This document shows, one piece after another, positions 1 to 7,285 of a stretch of DNA of 14,040 bases. The notes beneath the pieces were generated by a model. That model ran no database searches and had not been told where the DNA came from. It was given only the letters and a program-made list of their open reading frames with translations. Numbering within the stretch: position 1 is the stretch's first letter; every line of letters starts with the position of its first letter. The translations under genes were made by a program, and so were the position numbers. Location of the stretch: NCBI GenBank assembly GCA_903901395.1, contig CAIUQW010000139.1:1-14040 (forward strand). The letters run 5' to 3'. Source of the DNA: an uncultured Chlorobiales bacterium (GTDB taxonomy: Bacteria > Bacteroidota > Chlorobiia > Chlorobiales > Chlorobiaceae).

Positions 1-2
1 CA

Positions 3-545
3 ATGAGATCTCTCGCGGCATTTCTTGCCCTTCCTGCTGTAGCGATCAGCCTGTATGCCACTCCATGCGCGGCAGCTTCATCAGACAACTATTTCGATGA
101 GGCCCTTGCGATGCATCGCAAGGGCAATTTCAGGGAGGCAATCGCTTTGTACTCGAAGGCCATTGAAAGCGACAACCGGCAGGTCATGGCCTATCAGATG
201 AGAGCCGCCGCGTGGCAGAAAATACGCCAGTACCAGAAGGCGATCTCCGATTACAGCATGGTCATCAATCTCGGCGAATCCCATTTCCAGGCCGTTGGTT
301 ACTTCAACCGGGGCGTCGTCAAAAACATGAGCGGCGATTACGCCGGAGCGATACCCGATTTTACCCAGGCAATAACTATCGACAGGAAAATAGCTGCGGC
401 ATTTTTCCATCGCGGCGTTGCCCGTTTAAAGACCGGCGACAGCACCGGATCGCTCGCAGATTTGATCCAGGCCGCAAAGCTCGGCGACCCCGATGCACAA
501 GGCTGGCTCGACGCCTCTATGCCTGACTGGCGACAGATGAAATAG
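3..545 (+). CDS. Secreted tetratricopeptide (TPR) repeat protein
   Basis: The 180-residue product opens with a hydrophobic signal peptide (about residues 1-25, with an Ala-rich end CAAAS suggesting signal peptidase I cleavage), so it is probably periplasmic. The rest is nearly all TPR units: about 29-62, 63-95, 97-130 and 131-164, each with the helix A/helix B pattern and conserved Gly/Ala/Tyr positions (for example GNFREAIALYSKAI and GDYAGAIPDFTQAI). TPR arrays bind other proteins; no catalytic domain is attached, so partner and pathway cannot be told. The ATG at the window edge is taken as the start because the signal peptide begins right there, but upstream sequence is missing. It is a single gene followed by a hairpin terminator. 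The cysteine at residue 22 does not sit in a good lipobox, so lipoprotein status is unlikely. The TPR fold is sure; the role is unknown. Confidence 0.85.
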   Translation: MRSLAAFLALPAVAISLYATPCAAASSDNYFDEALAMHRKGNFREAIALYSKAIESDNRQVMAYQMRAAAWQKIRQYQKAISDYSMVINLGESHFQAVGYFNRGVVKNMSGDYAGAIPDFTQAITIDRKIAAAFFHRGVARLKTGDSTGSLADLIQAAKLGDPDAQGWLDASMPDWRQMK

Positions 546-610
546 CGATACGGCGACCACCAACGCCTTCCATCTTTGGCAACCCTCGCCAGGATGCCAA
601 ATCGATACAA

Positions 611-655
611 AAAGAAAAAGCCGCAAAGAAATCTTCCTCTGCGGCTTTTTTTTTG
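611..655. terminator. Bidirectional intrinsic terminator between the TPR gene and glnB
   Basis: The arms AAAAAGCCGCA (615-625) and TGCGGCTTTTT (640-650) form an 11-bp stem with a 14-nt loop. On the + strand it runs into a T tract (646-654). On the - strand the stem is followed by TTTTTCTTTTT. It lies between two convergent genes (545 and 694), so it plausibly stops transcription from both. Confidence 0.85.
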
Positions 656-693
656 TGGTCAGCTGAACACTCTGACAGACGAAAGAGAACGCT

Positions 694-1035
694 TCAGATA
701 GCGCTGCCTCCGCGCTCGTTGGTTCGGATTCTCACGCACTCCTCCAGAGGGGTGATGAAAATCTTGCCGTCGCCGATCTCGCCACTTTCGTGCCTCGCGG
801 CCTTGACGATGGTATCGACGGTCACGTTGACGAACTGGTCGTTGACCGCAATATCGAGGCGGACTTTCGGGAGGAGGTTCGGCGCGATTTTCTGGCCGCG
901 GTAATATTCAATATCCTCCTGACGTCCATGACCGGTGACCCTGCTGACGGTGATCCTTGTAATATCAGCCTGGATCAGCGCTTCACGCACGTGGTCGAGC
1001 CTGTCGGGCTGTATGATGGCGGTTATCAGTTTCAT
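694..1035 (-). CDS. glnB: PII nitrogen-regulatory signal protein (GlnB/GlnK family)
   Basis: This 113-residue trimeric PII protein would sense 2-oxoglutarate and ATP/ADP and, being the gene next to amtB, most likely binds and gates the ammonium channel as GlnK does. Visible features are the MKLITAII start strand, the T-loop region (about 35-57, ending LLPK), the B-loop IGDGKIFI (87-94) and the C-terminal VRIRTNERG (101-109). The ATG at 1035 gives the canonical N terminus; a TTG two codons upstream (1041) would be the only alternative. It starts 9 bp after the amtB stop, so the two are surely cotranscribed. Two oddities appear against E. coli GlnB: the T-loop is one residue shorter and has Ile where the uridylylated Tyr51 would be, and there are two extra residues (His-Glu) before the B-loop. 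Control by uridylylation at that tyrosine is therefore unlikely. GlnB versus GlnK cannot be settled; context favours the GlnK role. Confidence 0.95.
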   Translation of the reverse strand: MKLITAIIQPDRLDHVREALIQADITRITVSRVTGHGRQEDIEYYRGQKIAPNLLPKVRLDIAVNDQFVNVTVDTIVKAARHESGEIGDGKIFITPLEECVRIRTNERGGSAI

Positions 1036-1044
1036 TCTCAATTA

Positions 1045-2376
1045 TTAGTTAGGGTTGATAAGGCCATATCCCTGCTCGCCGTGCATGCTGTGGTCGAGAC
1101 CGGACATTTCGTCATTCTCCGTGACGCGCAGACCGATGGTTTTCTCGACGATGAACAGGATAATCAGCGAAACGATCGCTGCATAGACAACGGTAATGCC
1201 GACAGCGGTAGCCTGCACGCCAAGCTGCTGCCAGACAGTCCAGGGAGCATGAATCTTTGCAGACGCATCGGCCATCCACGACGGGCGGATAAAGAAGGTC
1301 AGGCAGATTGCTCCGACGATACCGCCAATACCATGCACGCCGAAAGCATCGAGGCTGTCATCGTAACCGAGCTTGCCCTTCAGCAACAGACCAAGATAAC
1401 AGATAATGGCCGCAATTGCGCCAAGCGCGAAGGCGCCGACTGGAGCGACAACGCCTGCCGCCGGGGTGATCGCCACAAGACCGGCAAGAATACCCGAGGC
1501 CACGCCAAGGCTGGTTGCCTTGCCATGATGCACAAGCTCGATGATAAGCCAGGTGAATGCGCCTGCCGACGCCGCCATCTGGGTGACCGTCAAAGCGCGA
1601 GCGGTGGACAGGTTGCTGGCGACGGCGCTGCCAGCGTTGAAACCGAACCATCCCACCCAGAGCAGACCAGCGCCCATGAGGGTCATGACCATGTTGTTCG
1701 GCGACATCACGTTTCTCGGATATCCCCTGCGAGCGCCAAGGAAGAGCGCCGCCACCAGACCGGTCACGCCGGAAGAGATGTGAACGACCGTTCCACCCGC
1801 GAAATCGATTGCGCCCATCGCGCCGAGGTTGAAGAGGAAACCGTCAGCCGCCCAGACCCAGTGACAGATCGGGCTGTACACCAGCACGCACCACAGCGCG
1901 ATAAAAACAAGATAGCCCTTGAAATTCACGCGCTCGGCAAACGCACCGGCAATAAGCGCGGGAGTGATGATCGCGAACTTGCCCTGGAACATCGCGAACA
2001 CATATTCGGGAATCTGGGAGGACATGATCGAATCGTCAATACCCTGCAACATGAAAAATTTTGGATCCCATCCTACAATGCCGCCCAGGATACCAGGGCC
2101 AAAGCTGAGCGCATAGCCGACCATCGGCCACAAGACGCCGATCACCACCATGGCGCCAAAGCTGTGCATCATGGTGCCGATAACGTTTTTGGTTCTCACG
2201 AGGCCGCCATAGAACATTGCCAGACCGGGCACCATCAGCAGAACGAGCGCCGTCGAAGTCAGCATCCAGGAGGTTGTTCCGGTATCGGTAACAACCGGTT
2301 CGGCCGCCCACCCTGTGCTGTAGGCCATCATCGCTGCAACAAACAGCAACAGCGACGCACTGATTTTTTTCACCAT
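1045..2376 (-). CDS. amtB: Ammonium transporter AmtB
   Basis: The 443-residue polytopic membrane protein belongs to the Amt/Mep/Rh family and conducts ammonium across the inner membrane. A cleavable signal peptide is visible (about 1-25, ending GWAA), followed by the usual eleven hydrophobic helices. Family hallmarks are present: the Phe gate FQGKF (130-134), the conserved Asp191 in IDFAGGTVVHIS with the first pore histidine His199, Phe246 in WFGFNAGS, and the second pore histidine His348 in DAFGVHGIGG. The cytoplasmic C-terminal tail (from about 415, with EMSGLDHSMHGEQGY) matches the segment that contacts PII proteins in this family. Length is normal and all pore residues are kept, so it should be functional. 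It is the first gene of the amtB-glnB pair. The AGG two bases before the ATG is too close to be a good ribosome site. A sigma70-like promoter lies upstream; no sigma54 site was seen. Confidence 0.98.
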   Translation of the reverse strand: MVKKISASLLLFVAAMMAYSTGWAAEPVVTDTGTTSWMLTSTALVLLMVPGLAMFYGGLVRTKNVIGTMMHSFGAMVVIGVLWPMVGYALSFGPGILGGIVGWDPKFFMLQGIDDSIMSSQIPEYVFAMFQGKFAIITPALIAGAFAERVNFKGYLVFIALWCVLVYSPICHWVWAADGFLFNLGAMGAIDFAGGTVVHISSGVTGLVAALFLGARRGYPRNVMSPNNMVMTLMGAGLLWVGWFGFNAGSAVASNLSTARALTVTQMAASAGAFTWLIIELVHHGKATSLGVASGILAGLVAITPAAGVVAPVGAFALGAIAAIICYLGLLLKGKLGYDDSLDAFGVHGIGGIVGAICLTFFIRPSWMADASAKIHAPWTVWQQLGVQATAVGITVVYAAIVSLIILFIVEKTIGLRVTENDEMSGLDHSMHGEQGYGLINPN

Positions 2377-2430
2377 AACCTTTTTGTTTAATCGATTTAT
2401 TGATCCTAAAAATTTAATGACTCACGGCTT

Positions 2431-2459
2431 ATTATAATTAAAATTTTAAGCACAGGCAA
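2431..2459 (-). promoter_or_regulatory. amtB: Sigma70-like promoter for amtB-glnB
   Basis: Reading the - strand, TTGCCT (2459-2454) and a perfect TATAAT (2436-2431) are separated by exactly 17 bp. Transcription would begin near 2424, giving a leader of about 48 nt before the amtB ATG at 2376. The flanks are very AT-rich, which raises the chance of an accidental match, but hexamers and spacing are good. Confidence 0.6.
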
Positions 2460-2617
2460 ATTTTGAAGCCATTTTCTTACGAACAAGTAGAATTTATCGG
2501 CCAATATCAACATAACCGAAGCTTTCCTGGCTTGAACAAGGCGGGAATAATACTGTATACAGAAGACTATGAAGATGGGGAGAAAACAGCAAAACGAAAG
2601 GCTGAAAACGAGTATTT

Positions 2618-2653
2618 AGCGTATTTTATTCATACAAAAACGCTTTTCTTTTT
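2618..2653 (+). terminator. Possible weak intrinsic terminator in the AT-rich region
   Basis: AGCGT (2618-2622) pairs with ACGCT (2640-2644), and TTTT (2624-2627) with AAAA (2636-2639) across a one-base bulge. This is followed by TTTTCTTTTT (2644-2653). The stem is weak and AT-rich. It could end a short transcript starting in the amtB upstream region, or be chance. Confidence 0.25.
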
Positions 2654-2680
2654 GAAAACAATTAGTTATTAAGGTAAATT
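2652..2680 (+). promoter_or_regulatory. Candidate sigma70-like promoter for the RRM gene
   Basis: TTGAAA (2652-2657) and TAAATT (2675-2680) are 17 bp apart. Initiation near 2687 would give a leader of about 100 nt before the ATG at 2788. A weaker alternative, TTGGTT (2732-2737) with TATCTA (2754-2759), would give a much shorter leader. Confidence 0.4.
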
Positions 2681-2787
2681 AAGGATTATTTAGCCAGTGG
2701 TTGGCTGATCGCTTGCGGGGAAACAGGTGCTTTGGTTATCCCGTAGCGTCTCTTATCTATCGAAGCACATGTTTCTACCGTCTCAAA

Positions 2788-3060
2788 ATGAATATTTACA
2801 TTGGCAATCTGCCGTACAGCGTTACCGATGGAGACTTGCGCGATGCGTTCTCAAAGTTCGGACAGGTACACAGTTCCAGCATTATCAGTGATAAATTTTC
2901 GGGCCGCTCAAAAGGGTTCGGATTTGTCGACATGCCGAACGAAGCCGAAGCCCGTGAAGCCATCGAAGCGATGAACGACAAGGACTTCAAAGGCCGTACC
3001 ATAAAAGTCAACGAGGCAAGACCCCGCGAACAGCGCCCCCCCAAAAGAGAGCACTACTGA
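2788..3060 (+). CDS. Small RNA-binding protein with a single RRM domain
   Basis: The 90-residue product is one RNA recognition motif and binds single-stranded RNA. RNP2 is IYIGNL (3-8) and RNP1 is KGFGFVDM (42-49); the three aromatic RNA-stacking positions (Tyr4, Phe44, Phe46) are kept. The domain ends near residue 77 and is followed by a short basic, proline-rich tail (ARPREQRPPKREHY) rather than the glycine-rich tail of cyanobacterial Rbp proteins. The ATG at 2788 is chosen because it places RNP2 at the N terminus; the frame stays open upstream to a TTG at 2701, but those codons do not resemble an RRM. No Shine-Dalgarno is visible. Stand-alone RRM proteins of this type occur in cyanobacteria and some other bacteria, where several respond to cold; a cold role here is only inference. 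The gene is monocistronic and ends at a strong terminator. Confidence 0.95.
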   Translation: MNIYIGNLPYSVTDGDLRDAFSKFGQVHSSSIISDKFSGRSKGFGFVDMPNEAEAREAIEAMNDKDFKGRTIKVNEARPREQRPPKREHY

Positions 3061-3096
3061 TCGTAGTATCCTACTTCAGAAAAAGAGATTATGGCA

Positions 3097-3133
3097 GGTC
3101 AGGCTCATCAGCGGCCTGACCCCCTGTTTTTTT
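3097..3133 (+). terminator. Intrinsic terminator of the RRM gene
   Basis: GGTCAGGC (3097-3104) and GCCTGACC (3114-3121) form a perfect 8-bp GC-rich stem with a 9-nt loop. A run of seven T (3127-3133) follows after CCCTG. It lies 36 bp past the RRM stop codon. The opposite strand has no close T tract, so it acts mainly rightward. Confidence 0.85.
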
Positions 3134-3187
3134 GTCAGAATCTGGAAATCTAACGTACCGCCCTCCTTCCCCCGATTTTCCGCGATA

Positions 3188-4129
3188 TTAAATTCCCCTT
3201 GCGATCAGATCGTCGAGCGCGTCGTGCAGTTGCGGCCTCTCGAAATGAAAATTGTGCGTGTTGAGAAACTCCGGTATTACCTTCTGTCCCTTTACAGCAT
3301 ACTCCGCTCCCTCGCCCATAAGAATCTGAACCGCAAGTTTTGGCACAGGAAGCAAGGATGGACGATGCATCACTGAACCAAGCGTGTCGGCAAAAGTCTT
3401 CATGCTGACAGGCTCGGGAGAGACTGCATTGACCGGTCCGCTCCAGGCAGGATTACCGAGCGCTTCGAGGATAATCGACACTTCGTCATCGAGATGAATC
3501 CATGACAGGCATTGATCGCCGGAGCCAACCGGCCCGCCGATAAAGTAACTGAACGGGGTCATCATCTTCTGCAGCATACCGCCCTTCGTCGAGAGCACGA
3601 TTCCTGTACGGAGACGCACGACCCGTATGCCAAGCTTTTCCGCAGGAATGGCCTCCTTCTCCCAGTCGAAACAGATTTTGGCGAGAAAATCCTTGCCCGG
3701 TGCGGCGGTTTCCGTCAAGAGCAGCGTATCCTCGCACCGTTCGAATGAACCGTAGTAACCTATAGCCGACGATGAGACAAACACCTGAGGCTTGACCGCA
3801 GCCGACGCCATGGCCGCCACCAGCGCTCTGGTGCTGTCAATGCGGGAGTCGTAGCAGGCGACCTTGTGCTGCTCGTTCCAGCGGGCTTCGAGCAGCGGGC
3901 GGCCAGCGAGATGAATCACGGCATACGCACCATTGATCGAGGCCGTCCATTCGCCAGTCGTCATATCCGAATCCCACCGGATATATCCTGCCGCGCCGGG
4001 CACTTTTGCCTCCGCCGCTTGCGGAGAGCGCGCGAAGAGCACGACCTTGCGACCCGATTTGACGAGTCGGCGCGCAACTTCGCTGCCGATCACTCCGGTA
4101 GCTCCCGTGATGACGATATGGCCTTCCAT
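3188..4129 (-). CDS. TIGR01777/YfcH-family NAD(P)-dependent epimerase-like protein
   Basis: The 313-residue cytosolic protein is an extended short-chain dehydrogenase/reductase with a C-terminal DUF1731-type segment, as in E. coli YfcH and its relatives; the substrate of this family is not established. The Rossmann dinucleotide motif is GATGVIG (9-15), the SSSAIGYYG block (119-127) carries the family's active-site region, and SWIHLDD (209-215) is the typical substrate-side motif. The C-terminal part with VNAVSPEPVSMKTF and the final LHDALDDL stretch is diagnostic. Length is normal and no residue looks lost. The ATG at 4129 directly precedes the first beta strand. It reads in the same direction as glmS, but the glmS terminator and a 196-bp gap suggest separate transcription. 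It is convergent with the RRM gene. Confidence 0.93.
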   Translation of the reverse strand: MEGHIVITGATGVIGSEVARRLVKSGRKVVLFARSPQAAEAKVPGAAGYIRWDSDMTTGEWTASINGAYAVIHLAGRPLLEARWNEQHKVACYDSRIDSTRALVAAMASAAVKPQVFVSSSAIGYYGSFERCEDTLLLTETAAPGKDFLAKICFDWEKEAIPAEKLGIRVVRLRTGIVLSTKGGMLQKMMTPFSYFIGGPVGSGDQCLSWIHLDDEVSIILEALGNPAWSGPVNAVSPEPVSMKTFADTLGSVMHRPSLLPVPKLAVQILMGEGAEYAVKGQKVIPEFLNTHNFHFERPQLHDALDDLIARGI

Positions 4130-4260
4130 AACTCTCTGTTTTGATTGAATCTATCTGCAAGTGACTGTTTGACAGATAACCGGAAGGGAGGATGTAATAA
4201 TTCCCGACGTTAACGATTGTATACATGCGGGAGTAGCCAGTGATGCAGAAGGATATAGCT

Positions 4261-4306
4261 ATCGGGAAAAGGCGGGGTTCCCTGCCGCGCGGCAAAAGGA
4301 ACCCCG
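4261..4306 (-). terminator. Intrinsic terminator of glmS
   Basis: On the - strand CGGGGTTCC and GGAACCCCG (4306-4298 and 4281-4273) form a 9-bp stem. The 16-nt loop contains the self-complementary GCCGCGCGGC, which could extend the structure. CCTTTTCCC follows, a short T run. It begins 20 bp after the glmS stop. Confidence 0.75.
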
Positions 4307-4325
4307 ATGAAACGCGAGGCGCTGC

Positions 4326-6170
4326 TTACTCGACCGTCACCGATTTGGCAAGGTTGCGCGGACGATCGACGTTGCAGCCGCGCAACGTGGCTACATGATA
4401 GGAGAGCAGTTGCAGCGGAATGACGGTCAGAAGCGGCAGTACCGCCGCAGAGGCCTGCGGGATGTAAATGACATCTTTCGTCAGCCGCTCGATCTCACGG
4501 TCGCCTTCGCTGGCGATAGCGATCACGCGCCCTTTGCGGCTGCGCACCTCCTCGATATTGCTCAGAATCTTGGCATAGGTGTTGTCGCGGGTGGCAATCA
4601 CGATCACCGGCATATCCTCGTCGATCAAAGCGATAGGCCCGTGCTTCATCTCGGCGGCGGGATACCCCTCGGCGTGGATATACGAAATCTCCTTGAGTTT
4701 CAGCGCCCCTTCGAGAGCCACCGGGAAGTTGTAGCCACGACCGAGGTAAAGCGCATTGCGGGCATCCTTGAGCTTGATGGCCATCTCCCTGATGGCGTCG
4801 TTCTGCTCCAGAATCCGGGCTACCTTCTCCGGCACTTCCACAAGTTCGCGCAGATTGAGATGCATTTCCTCCTGCGACATGGTGCGCCCCTTGCTCAGGG
4901 CAAGCGCCAGCATGAACAGTACGATCACCTGGGCGGTAAACGCCTTGGTTGACGCCACGCCCACCTCGGGACCGGCGTGGGTGTACATGCCACAGAGCGT
5001 CTCGCGGGCAATCGTCGAGCCGACCACGTTGCAGATGCCCATCACCATCGCTCCCTTCTCTTTGGCGAGCCTGAGCGCGGCGAGCGTATCGGCGGTTTCG
5101 CCCGACTGGGAGATCACGACCACCACATCGTCGGAAGAGACAATCGGATTGCGATACCTGAACTCCGATGCGTAATCGACCTCCACCGGAATACGGGCGA
5201 ACTCCTCGATCAGGTACTCGCCGATCAGGCCGGCGTGCCAGCTCGTGCCGCAGGCGCAGATCACGATCCGCTTGGCCTGCTTCAGACGGTCGAGATAGTC
5301 GTGGATGCCGCCAAGATGCACTGCGCCCTCATCGACGCGCACCCGTCCGCGCATGACATCGCGCATCACCTCTGGCTGCTCGAAAATCTCCTTGAGCATG
5401 AAGTGCTCGTACCCGCCCTTCTCGATTTTTTCGAGGCTGAAGTCGAGCTCCGTGATCTTTTTATGCTGCTCGACATTTTCAATCGTCTTGACCGTATAGT
5501 GATCCCTGGTGACAACCGCCATCTCTCCGTCCGACAGATAAACCACCTTTTTGGTGTGTTCGACGATCGGAGCAGCATCGGAAGCGATGAAATACTCACC
5601 GTCACCAAGGCCGATCACGAGAGGACTGCCTTTTCGCGCAACCACGATTCTGTCCGGCTCACGCGCGGAGACAACGCAGATACCGTAAGCGCCCTCGACA
5701 TGGCGGAGCGCCTGGCGCACCGAGCCTTCCAGACCGAGCACCGGATCGGTTTTCCAGATGCGGTCGATCAGATGAACAAGCACCTCTGAGTCGGTGTCGC
5801 TTTGGAATACGTACCCATCCGCCATCAGCTCCTGCTTGAGCGTTGAATAGTTTTCGATGATGCCATTGTGGATCAGGGCGATATCATCGGATATATTCAT
5901 ATGGGGATGCGCATTGCGGTCACTCGGATCGCCGTGGGTCGCCCATCGGGTGTGAGCGATACCGATCTTCCCTCCAACAAGAACCGTCCCCGATACATTC
6001 ATAAGCTCTTCGAGGTTGCTGACGCTGCCCTTCTTTTTGAGCATATGTAACGTACCATTCACGACAGCGATTCCTGCCGAGTCATAGCCGCGATATTCGA
6101 GCCGTTTCAAGCCGTTCAGCAGCAGCGGAGCCGCCTCACGCTTGCCTATGTAACCAATGATACCACACAT
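4326..6170 (-). CDS. glmS: Glutamine-fructose-6-phosphate aminotransferase (isomerizing)
   Basis: This 614-residue cytosolic enzyme converts fructose 6-phosphate and glutamine to glucosamine 6-phosphate, the entry step to UDP-GlcNAc for peptidoglycan and lipopolysaccharide. The N-terminal Ntn glutaminase domain starts MCGIIGYIG, so Cys2 becomes the catalytic N-terminal residue; HTRWATHG and SDTDSE are the expected glutaminase motifs. Two SIS sugar-isomerase domains follow, with CGTSWHAG, SQSGETADT and GVASTKAF in the first. EGYPAAEMKHGP carries the catalytic histidine, and the C-terminal LAKSVTVE supplies the conserved lysine (Lys609). The start is fixed by the Cys requirement and by AAGGAG eight bases upstream (6178-6183), the clearest ribosome site in this window; an in-frame upstream extension would bury Cys2. 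There is no glmS ribozyme-like leader visible. pyrF lies 114 bp upstream in the same direction, and a terminator follows. Confidence 0.98.
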   Translation of the reverse strand: MCGIIGYIGKREAAPLLLNGLKRLEYRGYDSAGIAVVNGTLHMLKKKGSVSNLEELMNVSGTVLVGGKIGIAHTRWATHGDPSDRNAHPHMNISDDIALIHNGIIENYSTLKQELMADGYVFQSDTDSEVLVHLIDRIWKTDPVLGLEGSVRQALRHVEGAYGICVVSAREPDRIVVARKGSPLVIGLGDGEYFIASDAAPIVEHTKKVVYLSDGEMAVVTRDHYTVKTIENVEQHKKITELDFSLEKIEKGGYEHFMLKEIFEQPEVMRDVMRGRVRVDEGAVHLGGIHDYLDRLKQAKRIVICACGTSWHAGLIGEYLIEEFARIPVEVDYASEFRYRNPIVSSDDVVVVISQSGETADTLAALRLAKEKGAMVMGICNVVGSTIARETLCGMYTHAGPEVGVASTKAFTAQVIVLFMLALALSKGRTMSQEEMHLNLRELVEVPEKVARILEQNDAIREMAIKLKDARNALYLGRGYNFPVALEGALKLKEISYIHAEGYPAAEMKHGPIALIDEDMPVIVIATRDNTYAKILSNIEEVRSRKGRVIAIASEGDREIERLTKDVIYIPQASAAVLPLLTVIPLQLLSYHVATLRGCNVDRPRNLAKSVTVE

Positions 6171-6284
6171 GGAAATACTCCTTGATCGCTTTATTGCATT
6201 CCGTCGGCACTCCGACACAATTCTGTCGAAACCAATTGCGCAACGGAATAATTTTGTCGCTCAATATACTATATATGCGCAAAT

Positions 6285-7109
6285 CTACAGCAGGATACTC
6301 ATCTCGTCATGCAATTTTGCCGCCTCTCGGGCCACTGCAGCTTCGAAATCATCGATGCTACGGAAATCTCCCTTGGGAAAAATGAGCGACCGGCTCACGT
6401 TGACCACCGCGCTTCGGCGACAGGGATCCGCGCCTTGTCCTACCGCCTCCTGCATTGAACCGCCCTGAGCGCCAACACCGGGGATCAGGAAAAAGAGATC
6501 AGGCGCATCCTCGCGAAGCTCCTGCAACAGCCCTGGCTTGGTGGCGCCGACGACGATTCCTGCATTGCCGTTGCGCTGCCAGCTCCTGACCCGGTCGAGC
6601 ACGGCGCGGTAGAGCGGGCGGCCATCGTGCATGAGCTGCTCCTCGAAATCTCGCGAGCCGGGATTCGAGGTGAGGCACAAGACAAACACAAGTTTGTCGT
6701 CAAACTCGAAAAAGGGTTCGAGCGAATCGAAACCCATGTAGGGAGCCACGGTGATGGCATCAAAGGGCCACGCTTCGAAAAAGGCCTTCGCGTATTGTCT
6801 GCTCGTATTGCCGATGTCGGCGCGCTTGGCATCCGCGATGCTCAGGCACTCCGGAGGAAGCGCTTCGAGCGTCGCTTCGAGATCACGCATTCCGGCAATC
6901 CCGCGCGATTCGTAGAACGCCGTATTGACCTTGAAGGCGGCGGCATGGTCGGTGGTGGCCCTGATGACCGCCCGATTGAATTCGAGCACCGGGTGCTCTG
7001 TCAAGCGGAAAAGATCGGGAATTTTCGAAGGATCGCTATCCAGACCGACACAAAGCATCGACCGGAGCGACTCGATTCTGCTGTTCGTCTTGTTTCTTGC
7101 TGAACTCAT
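6285..7109 (-). CDS. pyrF: Orotidine 5'-phosphate decarboxylase
   Basis: The 274-residue TIM-barrel enzyme makes UMP from orotidine 5'-monophosphate, the last step of de novo pyrimidine synthesis. The catalytic tetrad region is IADAKRADIG, with Asp93, Lys95 and Asp98. CVGLDSDP near residue 20 and AFKVNTAFYE (58-67) form the first barrel strands. VGATKP (187-192) and LIPGVGAQGG (208-217) are the phosphate-binding ends. The length and the spacing of these motifs fit the longer type-2 PyrF proteins rather than the E. coli form of about 245 residues. The ATG at 7109 is chosen; a TTG four codons upstream (7121) is possible but gives no extra conserved residues. It is divergent from ftsH across a 309-bp region, and glmS lies downstream with no terminator seen between them, so cotranscription is possible. 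Confidence 0.96.
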   Translation of the reverse strand: MSSARNKTNSRIESLRSMLCVGLDSDPSKIPDLFRLTEHPVLEFNRAVIRATTDHAAAFKVNTAFYESRGIAGMRDLEATLEALPPECLSIADAKRADIGNTSRQYAKAFFEAWPFDAITVAPYMGFDSLEPFFEFDDKLVFVLCLTSNPGSRDFEEQLMHDGRPLYRAVLDRVRSWQRNGNAGIVVGATKPGLLQELREDAPDLFFLIPGVGAQGGSMQEAVGQGADPCRRSAVVNVSRSLIFPKGDFRSIDDFEAAVAREAAKLHDEMSILL

Positions 7110-7261
7110 AACTGATGGCAAAAAAACGATAAATTATCGAATCAGAACACTCATGTTTTCTCAATATAACTGATGGCGTCCGTCAGATGAACAGCGTTCA
7201 GTCAGCACTCACGCTCAGGCTGCCGGTAATCGAGAAACTATTAGCCAAAACAATATATTAA

Positions 7262-7285
7262 TCCAAGAGAGTTAAGTATCTTGGA
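7262..7285. promoter_or_regulatory. Candidate operator palindrome upstream of ftsH
   Basis: TCCAAGA (7262-7268) and TCTTGGA (7279-7285) are perfect inverted 7-mers around a 10-bp centre. The right arm overlaps the -35 hexamer of the ftsH promoter, the usual position for a repressor site. It does not match the CIRCE heat-shock element. The binding protein is unknown. Confidence 0.4.

Larger units (their letters stand above)
2377..2787. other. AT-rich intergenic region between amtB and the RRM gene
   Basis: The 411 bp between divergent genes hold the amtB promoter (2431-2459), a candidate promoter for the RRM gene (2652-2680) and a terminator-like hairpin (2618-2653). A 69-codon frame (2463-2672) begins with TTG, has no ribosome site and shows no recognisable domain, so I do not call it a gene. 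Base composition is clearly lower in GC than the flanking genes up to about 2690. No repeats or insertion-sequence ends are seen. Confidence 0.6.

Noticed and set aside
2377..2462. Sigma54 site for nitrogen control of amtB
   Set aside because: Searching by eye for TGGCAC-N5-TTGCA-like elements on the - strand gave nothing; a sigma70-type promoter is present instead.
2463..2672. 69-codon open frame in the AT-rich intergenic region
   Set aside because: TTG start, no ribosome site, Lys/Tyr/Phe-rich product as expected from translated AT-rich DNA, no recognisable domain, and a terminator-like hairpin inside the frame.
6171..6284. glmS ribozyme/riboswitch leader
   Set aside because: The 114-bp gap is short for that structure, has only one 5-bp hairpin and none of the ribozyme core that I could recognise; the element is known mainly from Gram-positive bacteria.
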